DNA from: Yamagishiella unicocca
Taxonomy: Eukaryota; Chlorophyta; Chlorophyceae; Chlamydomonadales; Volvocaceae
Length of the DNA stretch: 64,000 nt
NCBI GenBank assembly: GCA_003116995.1
Contig: BDSL01000101.1
Span: 327,696 to 391,695 of the forward strand
Direction: 5' to 3'
Under the pieces are notes generated by a model that saw only the letters and a list, made by a program, of their open reading frames with translations, ran no database searches and had not been told where the DNA came from. The position numbers and the translations under genes are program-made. The stretch's first letter is position 1, and every line of letters starts with the position of its first letter. Below are positions 8,001-18,000 of the stretch, piece after piece.

Positions 8001-10960
8001 TCTCTCACTGTAACGGATTATGGAGTAATCGCCCTTATCACAACAGCAGCACTCCGCTCGGCGCCACTCACAAGTTCCCGCGCGGGTGACGGCTCGCTCC
8101 TCGCACATGTTGATGCTGACGCCGAAGTCACCGACCTTGAGGCGCCAATCGTGGGTGAACATGATGTTCTCGGGCTGTGGAGGGAACACGCGATACATGG
8201 AAGTGGGAGGGATGTTTTATTGTAGATATCTCGAAGAGCCCAAAGTAAAGGTTTGGTGGCATTTGGCGAAGTCTCTGTGCAACTGGTAGGGAACGCCGTG
8301 ACTGGCTGCGCTGAGCAGCGCAAGCTGGGTGCTTCTTCAAACAGGCGGCAGCGGTGCGATGACGTCACACGTCGATGGGACATTTAGTAATCTCCCCCGA
8401 TACGTGAGCCGCGCATGTGAGGTCACCGCCGGCGACTTCGCATCAGCTCAGCGCGCCGGCTGCCGCCCTCCACGCACCTTGATGTCCCGGTGGCAGATGC
8501 CCTTCGCGTGCAGGTAGGCCAGCGCCTCCAGGAAGGGCACCAGAACGATCTCCTGCACCTGCAGGGGCCACACACACACGTGGCAGGCTGAGATCTCCCT
8601 TTTTTGGTGAGAAACTGCCGTCGTAAACCTCTAACTACAAAGGGAAAGGGATACGGTGTAGCAGACTCTCAGGTCCAGCAGGAGGGGGCTGCGGCCCCTC
8701 ACGCCCCTCTCCTTATAGGAGAGTGCTTCGGCGGTCTTTCCGTTAGGGCAGGGTAGCTGCCCTTGACCAACGCCAGGCCCGGTCAGATGATGTAATACAC
8801 ACACACACTCTCTCCTCCCGCTCCCCCTGGCCTCCCCGTCTGCTGCCACACACCTGCTCCTCGCTCATCCGGCGCCGCATGCTCCGATGCACGCCGTACA
8901 GGTCACCGAGCGATGCAAACTCCTGCACCAACACGAGCCGTCCCTCCTCCTGCGGGCGCGGCGGCCGAGCGGTAGACATCATGTCAGCGAGTAATTGCCT
9001 TCAGCGTACAGACAACGGGGCATGGCTGCCGCTCTTTGCTCCCAGACTCTCCCGGTAGTCGTTTGCCGCGCGCCGTGCGTGATACCCAGGCCCGGAGGCC
9101 TCGTCCACAACAAAGCTCCTCGAGGCCAGGATGCACCGCTCTGGAAACACGAACGCGGCGTCGGCGGTGCCGCCGCCTGCGCCCCGGCGTCATGCGTCCG
9201 CATCTACCTGAAATGCGGCGTACAGCATGATGATGTTCTTGTGCAGGGCGTCGGCATGGATCTGCGTCGGGAAGAGTGGGGTGTCGGACGAACAAAGACT
9301 CCTTATATTTCGATCTAGACAGAGACTTAAGTAGCCACAGAACAGGGGATGACATAGACGGCTAGGGGAGCTTGCAGGGGAGGATGCTCGGTGCCCCGGT
9401 TGCTGGCGATCGCAGCCCTCGTACCGTGATTTCTCGTGCGATCATATGAATGGCGTTGGCTGGCACCCTGGGGGGGGGGGAAGAGGATGCTGTCAGGGAT
9501 GATGACGGAGGATGCAGTAGGGCTTCGCCGAAGCGCGAGTACGACAAAATCAGCCTCCCCTGAACTGCTGTGCCTGTCATGGTATGGCAATAAACATGTG
9601 CCGCCTGGCAGGAGATCAGGTCCGTTAAGCGTTAGCTTACACCGTTATAGGTAAAAATGGAGGTCGGGCGGCGATAAGTGTGGCTTGTCTCAACCAGTCA
9701 ATACTTTGAGTAATCATCGCAGGATTAGGAAAAACCCACGCCAACTTCGTTACGGCGTAGCCGCCGATGTTCCCCTGCGTGACCTACTTTGCGAGGAAGT
9801 AGACCTTCAAGGCCACCGCCAGGCCAGAGCGCAGGCAGGTCGCCTGCAGGATCATTCGTACAAATGAAGGTAACGCCAAGTGTCGCATAAAGTTATCCGC
9901 TCTGCGTTCTAGTTATTCCGTCAAAGACCAAGCGGCCGTCGGCTCTGCGGTCGCTGCACAGCTCCTGTAGCGGCCCATGGAATGGCCTCCGAGCCCTCGC
10001 TCCCGTAGCGGTCACCTGATAGACGGTCGACGAAGCGCCCTTGTAGATCCTTCTGCTGATATTGTAATCCTGCAGCCAAGATAATATGTGCGGATGGGGG
10101 TTTGTCAGCTCGGGAAAGGTCAGACGCCAGTCACACCGAGCAGACGGTAGGATGCAGACGCGTACAGACCGCTGCGCCTTTAGGGCCCTCGCATGTGCGG
10201 CAGGTGTCCGTACGCGGCGCATACTTACCGCCAGGCTCCATACGGAACGGCGCATCGCAGGCGGAGTTCCGGCCGATGCGGCCAAGAGCACTGACACGGG
10301 GGGCCGCGCGCAGGGCGAGCCCCGCTCCTCCTCATCGGCAGCCGCATCCTCAGAACCAGCTCCGGCAGCAAGGGGCACAGGTGCGGAACCGGGGGTCTGG
10401 CCGACGCTGCTGTCCGACACAAACGATTCCGAGAAGGGAAAACAGGCCGAAGCAGTCGTCTCGAGGCTTGCCTTTTCCTTGGACTGCCGTTGGGCTTCGA
10501 GAGTTGACTCGAAATCAATGCTGAGGCTATTGACGAGCTTGCTGGCGGCACTGATTGGAATAGCCAGGGCTCTTCTCTCAAGGGTATTGTCAGAAGAAGC
10601 GGCAAGCTGAGCGCGGAGCCGCTGTGATCCAGCTGTCGAAGAGGTAGCCCAAAGAGCAGCACTACTGGGCGGTGACACCGACGCATCTTCCGTCAGGGGC
10701 GCTTGACGTGAGCTCCCCATCGAGGTTGATACCGAACAAGGAAATTTGGTTCGTAGGGCGGCTACCTCGACACCCAGAGAGCATACGTCCTCGTCCTTGG
10801 AAACCCTGCTTGATGGCCTTGACAGCACCTCCGTGTCGTGACCTCCGGTGTCTCGTCCGGTGTCTTTTCCGTGAAAGAAAGAGCCAAGCTTCTTCATAAG
10901 GTTGCTTCCGTTCTTCGGCAACGGTAGGTCACCTGTTTTGGATGGACTGGCACCAAGCAT
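2001..10960 (-). CDS. Aurora-like Ser/Thr protein kinase (11 exons)
   Basis: Exons 10960-10016, 9843-9788, 9467-9425, 9261-9208, 8949-8854, 8558-8478, 8174-8072, 3066-3056, 2815-2732, 2610-2320, 2198-2001 join in frame to about 653 residues. A Ser-rich N-terminal region of ~290 residues precedes a complete kinase domain: Gly-rich loop IYKGASSTVY (~305), VALK lysine ~328, alpha-C glutamate in AREI ~346, HRD at 421-423, DFG at 441-443, LDYMAPEV at 460-467, then DVWGTGVLTYELL. All catalytic residues are present. The wording (RSGL-VALKVYFLAK, HKNII-LYAAFQ) resembles the Aurora-like/CALK kinases known from Chlamydomonas, which act in cilia or the cell cycle; that role is inference. The start is the first ATG after an in-frame stop near 11050. 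The last exon is chosen for its strong pyrimidine tract; without that splice the protein ends at 2305. Intron 7 holds a copia element. Confidence 0.85.
3056..3066 (-). other. 11-nt microexon 8 of the kinase gene
   Basis: On the minus strand the sequence reads CCCGCAG, then TGGATTACATG, then GTGAGG. It completes the codons L-D-Y-M between exon 7 (ending ...RAGT plus one base) and exon 9 (starting APEV). These residues are the conserved kinase LDYMAPE segment, which confirms the exon. Eleven bases cannot be skipped without a frameshift. Confidence 0.85.
3368..3372. repeat. Target-site duplication GCAGC, left copy
   Basis: GCAGC directly precedes the 5' LTR and recurs at 8046-8050 directly after the 3' LTR. 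Five-bp duplications are typical of copia integration. Confidence 0.9.
3373..3526 (+). repeat. 5' LTR of the copia element
   Basis: 154 bp, TGTTGTG...CACAACA ends, same as 7892-8045 base for base by eye. It contains a perfect 8-bp inverted repeat with a 4-nt loop at 3421-3440. Confidence 0.95.
3527..3545 (+). promoter_or_regulatory. Primer-binding site, half-tRNA type
   Basis: Immediately after the 5' LTR the sequence GGTTATGAGCCC begins. Its complement GGGCTCATAACC is the anticodon arm (CAT) of initiator methionine tRNA, not a tRNA 3' end. Several copia elements prime from such an internal tRNA fragment, so this fits family practice. The exact algal tRNA was not checked. Confidence 0.6.
3619..4491 (+). 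CDS. gag: Copia Gag polyprotein
   Basis: 290 residues, the structural protein of the retrotransposon particle. The first ~185 residues match the UBN2/copia Gag type (NDVEL-like helices, L..I.M...M.EAQY...LLFGLPSSYE). A Gly-rich linker follows, then one zinc knuckle CHSCGKKGHIQANC at about residues 229-242 (CX2CX4HX4C), then a Gln/Ala-rich tail. The start ATG is 92 bp beyond the 5' LTR. It ends at a TGA that overlaps the pol frame, which is shifted by -1. Confidence 0.9.
   Translation: MKQVPDNHLFTSDNYVEVAAIVRRALGSKGWADAIHELPARRETLDARENQKSRALIMQYLTTLELPSLEVHETAYDLWVAISRRYSQTSRAAKSNIQMEISTFSMAHNETCSDYLARLRILRIKMHCAAMEMDEAQYIHTLLFGLPSSYETFKTVMMNAIDVATVEELGRRLINEETSRNRANQQASVNAVGRRHFGNGGGGAGGSGAGGGGTGGDGGKFNRHKDKICHSCGKKGHIQANCRTRERREREQAQQAPQAQAAPPPYLSKARRRHRDSGGTLLPPQTWLPT
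4488..7880 (+). CDS. pol: Copia Pol polyprotein (protease, integrase, RT, RNase H)
   Basis: About 1130 residues counted from 4488. Protease motif DTGA at 11-14; integrase zinc site H-H-C-C from ~215; integrase core with MDLCGP (~284), TDRGTEY (~346) and PQQNGAAERLNRT (~382) giving the DDE triad; an acidic Glu/Asp-rich linker at 6020-6240; reverse transcriptase with LDVKTAFLNG and YVDD (~812); RNase H with YTDADHAG (~980) and MEAEYVA. No internal stops. The frame is -1 relative to gag and stays open well upstream of 4488 through the gag tail (reading ...QRRHLIATANLVANV), so a -1 frameshift producing Gag-Pol is likelier than a separate start at the GTG at 4488. The stop is 12 bp before the 3' LTR. 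Confidence 0.92.
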   Translation: MTTAKDEWLFDTGAEEFLTGCSGALFNVKSLTMKNSIEFRMADKASKFSKWRGQVTFGVDGFGMDVTMHPHVVPGIGMNLFSMKALKRAFGHVTTVLDGDQSYIAINGEPALQMYERDGMYFVRARVQDPMLDVIETARWDAKYREMGNGGKAAALVREVKREMQEERQREVVAEKEATRRRLQEKHEIREREHRALREEAMRRLNASRARICMGHRRLGHLGFTSMRAMAAHKMVKGLGYSPADVDAAKGVACEPCALGKQTQQSHPSSGHVSTERLQLVHMDLCGPMPIKSAGGGLYIATFLDDYSKYSEVRLLASKDKVAEEVEKVLKSWERQTGEKLRRVRTDRGTEYVNAKLCQVFENLGVKHEKSAPYTPQQNGAAERLNRTLLERVRTMMEGSPDCPQNMWGEAVFTSSHLRNVSATSDSVLTPWERFTGEKPDISYLREFGCAAYVMIPKPQQSKLGPVARKGILVGYEPEGHAWRVWLPGHKKILVSKNVKFADCVDCRMEEVSESSDDETDSGSEEEEWEEMLSYPNTDDEGEGGESEPDGESDGEPDGEPDGDGPEPDDDPEPDDAGPSEADQPIAQRRAKRVNAGVPPSRYTGAVDQRGVEVMTPATYAEAMASPYAVQWQAAMEEELASLQEKGTWVLEPKPQGARAMGVKWVFALKQDKHGVIERFKARLVVKGFMQREGVDFKEVFAPVSKHATLRAFLAMVAAGDMELHQLDVKTAFLNGDLEEEIFVEQPPGFATGGRANVCRLRKSLYGLRQASRTWHKKLHEQLVAMGFKESDADPSLYVRDVDGDVVHVLVYVDDLLIASYGVAKVLEVKSAIMQVFDCRDMGEADLFLGLAIQRDRESRTITVSQRRMIEEVVAEYGMSKSRPKAVPMTPGTVLVKPGADERLEVERYPYSALVGSLLYIAGCTRPDISHAVGVLTRHMSAPGKEHWKAAKEVVRYLAGTANYGLVFGGGRVDEGLIGYTDADHAGCVESRRSTTGFVFSLHGGPVSWSSKFQRTVAVSTMEAEYVAASEGVKEALWLRQLLCDMGYMLVATKVNCDSQCAIKVIKNPVVSERSKHIAVRYHLIREHVTRGAIVMVDCRTSEMVADCLTKPLAFEKFRQFRESMSVCKI
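7881..7891 (+). promoter_or_regulatory. Weak polypurine tract before the 3' LTR
   Basis: The bases GTGGGAG directly precede the 3' LTR, where plus-strand DNA priming should start. The tract is short and includes a T, so it is assigned by position only. Confidence 0.4.
7892..8045 (+). repeat. 3' LTR of the copia element
   Basis: 154 bp, matching 3373-3526 with no difference found by eye. The inverted repeat is at 7940-7959. It is followed directly by the second GCAGC copy (8046-8050) and, 21 bp later, by the splice donor of kinase exon 7. Confidence 0.95.
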
Positions 10961-13900
10961 GTTTGCAGATAGCCGAAAATCCACACGGATAGCCGTCAGA
11001 CTTTTGAGGGCAGATGATGACTTGAATGTGAAAGCCGGAACGAAAGACTATTGGACGGAAGCCGTAACGACTTGACTTGGCACGTTTTCGGGTAAACGCC
11101 GAATCTATCCTATGACGTGAGAACGAGACCCCGAGATGCAACGTCTCGGATTCTTGGCTATTAACCCTGGTGTGTTCTAGTTGCCGTAAGCTGTCCAGAC
11201 AGTACAAGTATTGCCTCCCGCAAAACCACAACCGCCAGCTCTGGTAACATTAGGATGGGTAGCGACAGTATTATTTTGCAAATCATATCAAGAGATAATG
11301 AAAGCTGAATGTTAAGATACTCCTCGAGCCAGTGTTACGCATCTACCAAGGGGGCGTACGTCGGCGACTGCGGTAATATGCCACCTTAGGTTGGAAAAGG
11401 TCAGGCGAGTACTGGCACATAGTTAAATTTGGAGGAATCATAAAGCGGCCAAGAATATATTCCATCGACAATTTAACGGGTTCCGTCGCGACCCTCGCGA
11501 GCTGAAAACGGTTTCGTAGAGTCCCATCCTCCCATGCTAAGTGTGCGTTCGTTCGGATGTTGCCAACTTGTTCATAGTGCAATGGGATGCAATCACATGC
11601 TTAAATGCGGTAAGATGCAATAACGTCGTTTCCAGGCGTAAGACGTCAAATCTATGACCTTTTTACGACTTCACTTAGAAGCATTGCTCTCTCAAACCAT
11701 TCAAAAACGGTCCAGGGGTGCCGCAGTTATATTACATCAGCGCTGCAGAACGGTCTGGTCTCCCACATGTTCTAGGTCACGGTGGGTACCCTCACAACGA
11801 GGATTCAGCTTGGTGCCCGGCGAGTGCTGCGTGACTTGCCATCATTTCGGTGTGGAAAAGGAGGAATAAACGCCGCCCATTTGCAAGCGTTGGAGCCATA
11901 TGTCGGTGCCTTAACGCGTAATGCCCCCTTAGGCCGTACACGGCTCTGCGGAATTCCGGGAGTGCTGGGCACTACCTATAGAGCTTCGAGGTATGGGGCA
12001 ATGGTGTCTTGGTTTGGTGGTTCGTTTACACCGTGGGGACAGTGTCTAAATCTGTGGAAGGAGTGTCTGCGGCTAGGCTGCAATTTGGCCAATCTGCACA
12101 GCAAAGTTTATACCTGCAATAGATAGCAGCTATCAACACCCAGGGTGCATCTCCCATGCGCAACACATGTGCCTCAATCCACGCCAGCATGGGATGTGTG
12201 CGCTGTGGAGGGGAAGACGGCCAGCATGCGGAGGTGCTTAAATGCTACGGGGTAGATTGCAGCAAACCTGATGCTGCTGTAGCAAAACCAGGCAAATTCA
12301 TTAAGCCGAAGCCGCCGTAATCACTGGGCGCTTGGAATTTAGCTAAGGTCCGCGCAAACAAAGTCAACGATTGCGGAGGGAGGGGTTGCTGGAAGGTGGG
12401 CGGTGTAGTGCATGTACCGGTATGAATGGAGAGTTCTCATGGGCATGGCGCATGGGCCCTGACGGGCGGCCACGGGCAGCTTAAGGTAGCTTTGACAGTG
12501 GGGCACGTTGCAGGCATCTCTTACCACAGAGCTCCCCAACTGTACTACATGTGCTGCAGAGAAATTGATGGTTCAGGACTCGATGGGTGGCGTGGGTCTC
12601 TCTGGCCGGCACTGATGGCTCGAGATGGCCAGCCTGGGCTATAGCCAATGGCTACTATTGCCTTGAGCTACCCTGGTCGAGGCTTGCGCTGACGAAGAAC
12701 CCTACCGAAAAATCCAACCTGCATATTTCGGCAAACGACGTAAATATTTACACGTATTTACACGTGACAATTTAGCAGGAAGGAACAAGAAAAGAACCAA
12801 CAAGGCGTGCAACAATGCCAAACAAGCTCGTTTCAAAACCGTATATGTTTCCTGCTGGGTAGTGAGCATCATTATCCTTGGCCACAGAAAACGGGTATTG
12901 AACTATTGGGGCGTCGAATGGCAGGGGTAATGGCTGGCTTCGTAGCGTAAGGTCTCGGTATAAGCGCCCTCTCTGTCCTGGGCTTATGGGTACTGTACAA
13001 TATCACCAGACGAGACAATGATTGGTGTAAAAATGTTGTCGAGGGCCTACCGGTAATTGCATTCGTTTAGGGTTGCCTTCCCACTAGGTAATCTATCGGC
13101 TTTCGGTACGGTGCAACATGATGCAGCCGGCACACGGTAACGCCGGGCCAATAACGTGTACTTTGTCCTCTATTCCACGAAGGAAGAAACGTGATAACAC
13201 ACCGAAAAACGCTCAGAATTTCGCAGTACCGGTATCAACCTGGACGCAGGCCGTTACGAAACCGAATTAATAGAATACATAAATCCGTACCAGTCGCTGG
13301 GTTCGCTGTGCCCCGCTGTGCCAGTCCCCCAGCCCACGGTGGCCTTTTCCTGAACCACTCGCCTAGCGGCCTAGGTCTCACCGCCGTGCCGTGACATGGT
13401 GATCCCCTTTCACTCTTAGGCTACCGGTATCGTTGGTAAAACACAAAGTGACTGATACGGATTCGTTGGGGCGGAGGTGCGTAGTATCCATACATGACTT
13501 CGAACGCATGCCGCCGAGCGCTCGCCGAGTAGCCAGCGAATGCGGCACTCAGTGCGGTCACTACCGCGCAGTACTGTAGCTTCAAGTACGTACGTTGGTC
13601 CAATTTGGCGGGGGGCCCACAGGTCCTACGCATCCGTCCGGCGTACATTAGCCTTGACACTCCACGGTTGCTTGCACGGACGCGCATAGACACCTGCGCG
13701 AGCGTCGAGTGGCACCGTCCGCCTGGTAGCCTTCAGCACTGTTGAAGTGGTGCGCAGCGACCGTGATGTTGGTTAAAACGTGCCAAAAGAAGCGTGCGGA
13801 TGTGGCGAGGGCGGTCTTCAAGAAGCGGATAACAAATCGTCTCGCAGAGCTCCTCCTGACTACTGTACACGTCACGTCCCCAAGCGAGTGCGCTCGTTCC

Positions 13901-15003
13901 CTCCTTCCCGCCGCAGCCGGCTGCGACTGTCAACACCCGCACGCAGCACAACGCACGCCACCCGTCTGGCGATGAAACCACGCCTGACCTCTCAATACAC
14001 AGAAGAGGAACTCGGTTGCTGTGCAGCGGCATCATAGCCCGCCGCTGACGTGCGACGCCCCAGGGGAACCGCAGTAAGGACCACGCTAAAAGAAAGCAGA
14101 GACCACCCCCACAGAACCAGGCACGTCAGCGGCTCAACTTGCAAAGGCTACTGTCGTTCCTCTTCATGAAACATGGCAACATGCCAGCGGGCCCGGCTTT
14201 GCAGCCACGCCCTCCGTGCAAGGAGGATGCGCAGGGCCTTAGCTCCGCAGGTACGGCATGTAATGGTCATGCCGTAACCCTTTGCCGCTAGGTTCGCTAG
14301 CCGCCAACTGGCCGATCTACGCCTAGCAAGAAACAACAACCCTAAAGCCTTAGCCCTCGAAACGAAACAAACGGCAGTCAAAATATGCACTCCGCGCCGG
14401 CCGCCCTGCATGCTTTTATTGTTGAAGCGCGCCTCCGAAAGGACCCGGAGTATACGGATACCGCCCTAGTGCTGTCCATATTTCCGTTAGGGGCCAACTC
14501 GGAAGGCAACGCAGGCGAGCAGCGTAGAGGCACGCGGGCGGAAGGGAGACGGAAGATGGATTCTGCAACTAAATTATCCACCCAGAGAACGGACAGGGGG
14601 CACCGTTCGGCAGATCCATTGGGTTCGCTCTTCCCTGGCAGCCAGGCTCTTCTCGTAGAAAGGGCCCTGGGGAAGTACCTGACAGCAAGGCCGCAAGCGA
14701 CACGCGCGAACCGAGTAATCGTCGTCTTCATCGTTGAAACCATAAGCACAAGTTGGGAATACTAGACGCCTCGCGAACCACATCACCTCCACATGTCACG
14801 CGCTCCGTACTAGTCTGCCGACCAACTCGTCACGTAATGTGCCGTACCCCAATATTTTCGAAAACGATTAGACTCCTGGCGGTATCTTGCTCTACAACTG
14901 CAAACTTGGAAAGCCTGGCAGCTCAACGAATAAGAAATAATTATCCATCTATCCTCGACACGGCCTGATCGCTCTAGAAGCACAGCCATCCAACATGCGC
15001 GCG
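10961..15003. other. 4-kb stretch with no recognised gene
   Basis: This lies upstream of the kinase start and downstream of the regulator stop, and should hold the kinase promoter and the regulator 3' UTR. Base composition is more even than in the genes, stops are frequent in all frames, and no exon chain or RNA gene is seen. I cannot exclude small or lineage-specific genes. Confidence 0.5.
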
Positions 15004-18000
15004 CTACCGGTGGCCATGGCCGTGCCCGCTGCCGCCCTTGTGGGTCCCATGGACGCCCTTCTCAGCCGTACCCTTGGCTCGCCCGCTCCCTCCGCTCCCG
15101 CCGCCTGCGCCGTTCTCATCCGGCGAATTGCTGCCCGAGTCGCTTCCGTTCTTGCCATTTCCCCCGCCATTGTCGCCCAACGCGCCCGCATCCCGGTCCC
15201 GCTCCCTGCCCGAGTCTCGGTGCTCACGCTCGCGCTCACGGTGTTCCCGGCCGTCCCGTGGGTCACGGTCAACGCCGTGCAGTCCACTGCCGCGGCCACT
15301 GCCTGCTGCCCCGCCACCCGCCGCGGTTCCGTGGCCTTGCTGCTGCGTCACCGCCTGCGTCTGCTGCTGGTGTGGGCCACCATGTGCCGCTCGCTGTCCA
15401 CTGCCGGAGGGCATGGGTACTCCTGGCAGCAGCGGCCCCTGCTGCTGCGGCTGTTGCGACTGCGTCTGCTGGTGCGTGAAGCCCACAGAGCCACCCGGCG
15501 CCTGTGCAGACGCCTGCTGGGCGGACTTCTGCTGCTGCTGTGGTTGCTGGGATGGGTGCTGCCCCAGGGCGTCGTACTGGCCCTGCGGCGGCCCCTGCTG
15601 CAAGGGCGCGGCGGTGACTGCCGGCTGCTGGCCGTGTTGCGACAGGGGTTGCTGTCCCTGCTGATTGGGGTGCAGGGTCTGCTGCTGCGCCTGCGGCTGA
15701 GGCGGAGCCGTGGGGAAGGACTGGTTCTGGAGCGGAGGCTGGACGGGCTGTGTTTGGGTGCCGCCCTGGGGCAGCGCGGCTTCGCAGGGAGAGGTGGCTT
15801 GGCGGTGAAGGCTGAGTGGCCTGCGTCGGGAGCGCAGGCGAGGGCACACAGCTTGAGGTCAGCAAGGCAGTGGCCTAGGCAAAAGGCTGCGCGGCCGCCG
15901 CAAAAGAGAGCCTCGTTCCTCAGGCAAGCTGCAGACACGACCCACATCCCGACCCACATCCCGACCCACATCCACAGCAGTGCCGGCCGCACCTGCTATG
16001 CCCGTGCGAGTGCGACACGTGGGCCTGGCCACCGTGCGATTGACCCTGCGACTGCTGCTGCTGTTGTTGTTGCTGGCTGTGGGAGTGGCCGTGGCCATGG
16101 CTGTGCCCGCGGCTGTGCCCGCGGTCCCTCGAGAGGGAGCCCTGACTGCCTGCGGATCGAGATGCCTTGGCCTCCTGAGGCGGCAGCAACGGGTCCGGAA
16201 GCACAGCGTTAGAGCAGGCGGCTTCCAACGATAATGCAAGGCAGACACTTTGCCGTATCGAAAACCTCCTAATTATCTATATTCACAGATTTGAAGTGGG
16301 ATTGGAACCTACAGATAACGCGAGTCTTGCGCTGAGAGTGCATGATAGAAGCGAGCGGGCAAACGAAAATAGCCAGGACGCTCTCTATACACGGCGACAA
16401 GACATCCCTCATCAGGCCTTGGAGCCTACGCCGTACGGAGCCGCACGAGACGTGCATGCTTTCTCACCTGCAGCATCGCCGCCGGATCCATGTCGGGTAG
16501 TTGCCGGGTCTGTCGGGCCCACAGGGAGCCACTGGGTGTTAGGCTGGGCGACGGGTTGTAAGTGGACGGCCAGCGCAACGGCGACAGGGAGCAGCGAGTG
16601 AGGGGGCTCTCTTGGTGCTATAAACGGGGTCGCCACCGCAGTGGCGGTGGCGGCAGCCAAAATGGTGACGTGCTGTGCGTCGGTGCGGTCCCGTGGGTGG
16701 TGGCGGTGGTGCTCGCTGCTCAGCTCGCCCCGAGACTCACCCTCGTCATATGCGCCGCGTCACGCAGCCCCAGCAGGCTACGTACGACACCAGCTGCCGC
16801 CTCGTCGTCGCCGGCACCGCAGCTGCCGCCCCGCGGCACCCCGGCCCCGGTGCGCAGCGCCGCCGCCGCCGCCACCGCATGGGCGGGATGCAACGTGCCG
16901 CCGGCGCCGCTGGGGACGGGCGACGATGACGTCGGCGGGCCATCACCACTGCCGGCGCCGCCTGCTGAAGGACCCGCCCCTGCGACGTCGATGGCGCCGC
17001 CGCTGACGACGGCCCCCACCAGGGCTGCGGGGTCCAGGTCCATTGCATCCGCAACCTCTCGCGGCTGCTGCGCAGGCAGGGGCGGAAGGAATGAAGTGTC
17101 ATGGGTGTGTCATGGGCGTGTCATTTGCGTGTCATGGGCGTGTCATGGGCGTATCGTGTTACTCCCGTGCGGGCGGCCGGAGCCCTCGACGTTTCGCAAA
17201 CAGGGCACACGGAAATAAAAACACCCGAGAGGAGGAACGGGCCGATTGGAGATGCTTCCGCCGACCGTCAGTGCGCTTACCGGCTGCTCCTGTTCTCGTC
17301 GCTGCCCAAGCTCCATCATATCATCTGGCTCGACCTCGGTCTCATCCTCCTCCACCTCCTCCGCGTCGTAATCCTCCTCCTGCGTTGCGTCGCGGCACAA
17401 GCAGTCGCGAGGTGAGCGTCGCAGACTTCCTGGCGGAGAGCGCGAGATCTAAGTACGGCACCGTAAGGCCCTCGCCGCGTACACCAACGCCCCACCACAC
17501 GCCGCCCCCATGCACACCGACCCGCCGAAACACAGGCACCCCCCCCCACTCCTCCCTGGACCGACCCACCTCGTAATAGCCGCGGCTGTTCGTCTGGACC
17601 TCTTCGTCGCCGCCGCCGTCGTCGTCACCCGCAACGCCGCCGGCTCCGCCGGTGCCGCTCTTGGCGCCGTTGCTCACGGTGGCGGTGCCGTCGTCGAGCG
17701 CGCCGCCGGCGCCGTGCTTGGTGAACTGGCCTCGCACTCGCGGGCGCTGCTGCGCCAGCTGCTTGCGCGCCTCGTAGCGGATGGTCTTAGAAAAGCGCAG
17801 GTTCTGGGGTGCATGCCCAAGGGCGCGTGGAAAGGAGGCCGACGCAGCGATTGGCGCGCGCTTGCAAGGACGCCGACGCATTTACAGGAGCCTTCTCACT
17901 GCAGCAGTGCCTCGCAGTAGCCGCCGTCCCCGTCCTGCCGTCCCCGCCCTACCGTGCCGCCACATGCCATCCCCGCCCTACCTTGCGCTTCTTGCGGTAC

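Larger units (their letters stand above)
3373..8045 (+). mobile_element. Complete Ty1/copia LTR retrotransposon
   Basis: The element is 4673 bp, bounded by two 154-bp LTRs (TG...CA) that I read as identical, and flanked by a 5-bp duplication GCAGC. Inside are a primer-binding site, a gag frame with one CCHC knuckle and a pol frame in the order protease, integrase, reverse transcriptase, RNase H, which is the copia (not gypsy) order. Both frames are open. Identical LTRs and intact frames indicate a very recent, possibly still active insertion. It lies antisense inside intron 7 of the kinase gene, 26 bp beyond the exon 7 donor. Without element and one duplication copy that intron would be 327 bp instead of 5005 bp. 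It resembles copia elements known from volvocine algae such as Osser, but I cannot assign a clade. Confidence 0.95.

Noticed and set aside
10929..11231. 100-residue minus-strand frame upstream of the kinase start
   Set aside because: It is out of frame with the kinase exon, low in complexity, and has no family match; probably 5' leader or promoter DNA.
13733..14765. Several 75-126 residue frames in the gap before the regulator
   Set aside because: They overlap on both strands and show neither domains nor consistent exon boundaries.
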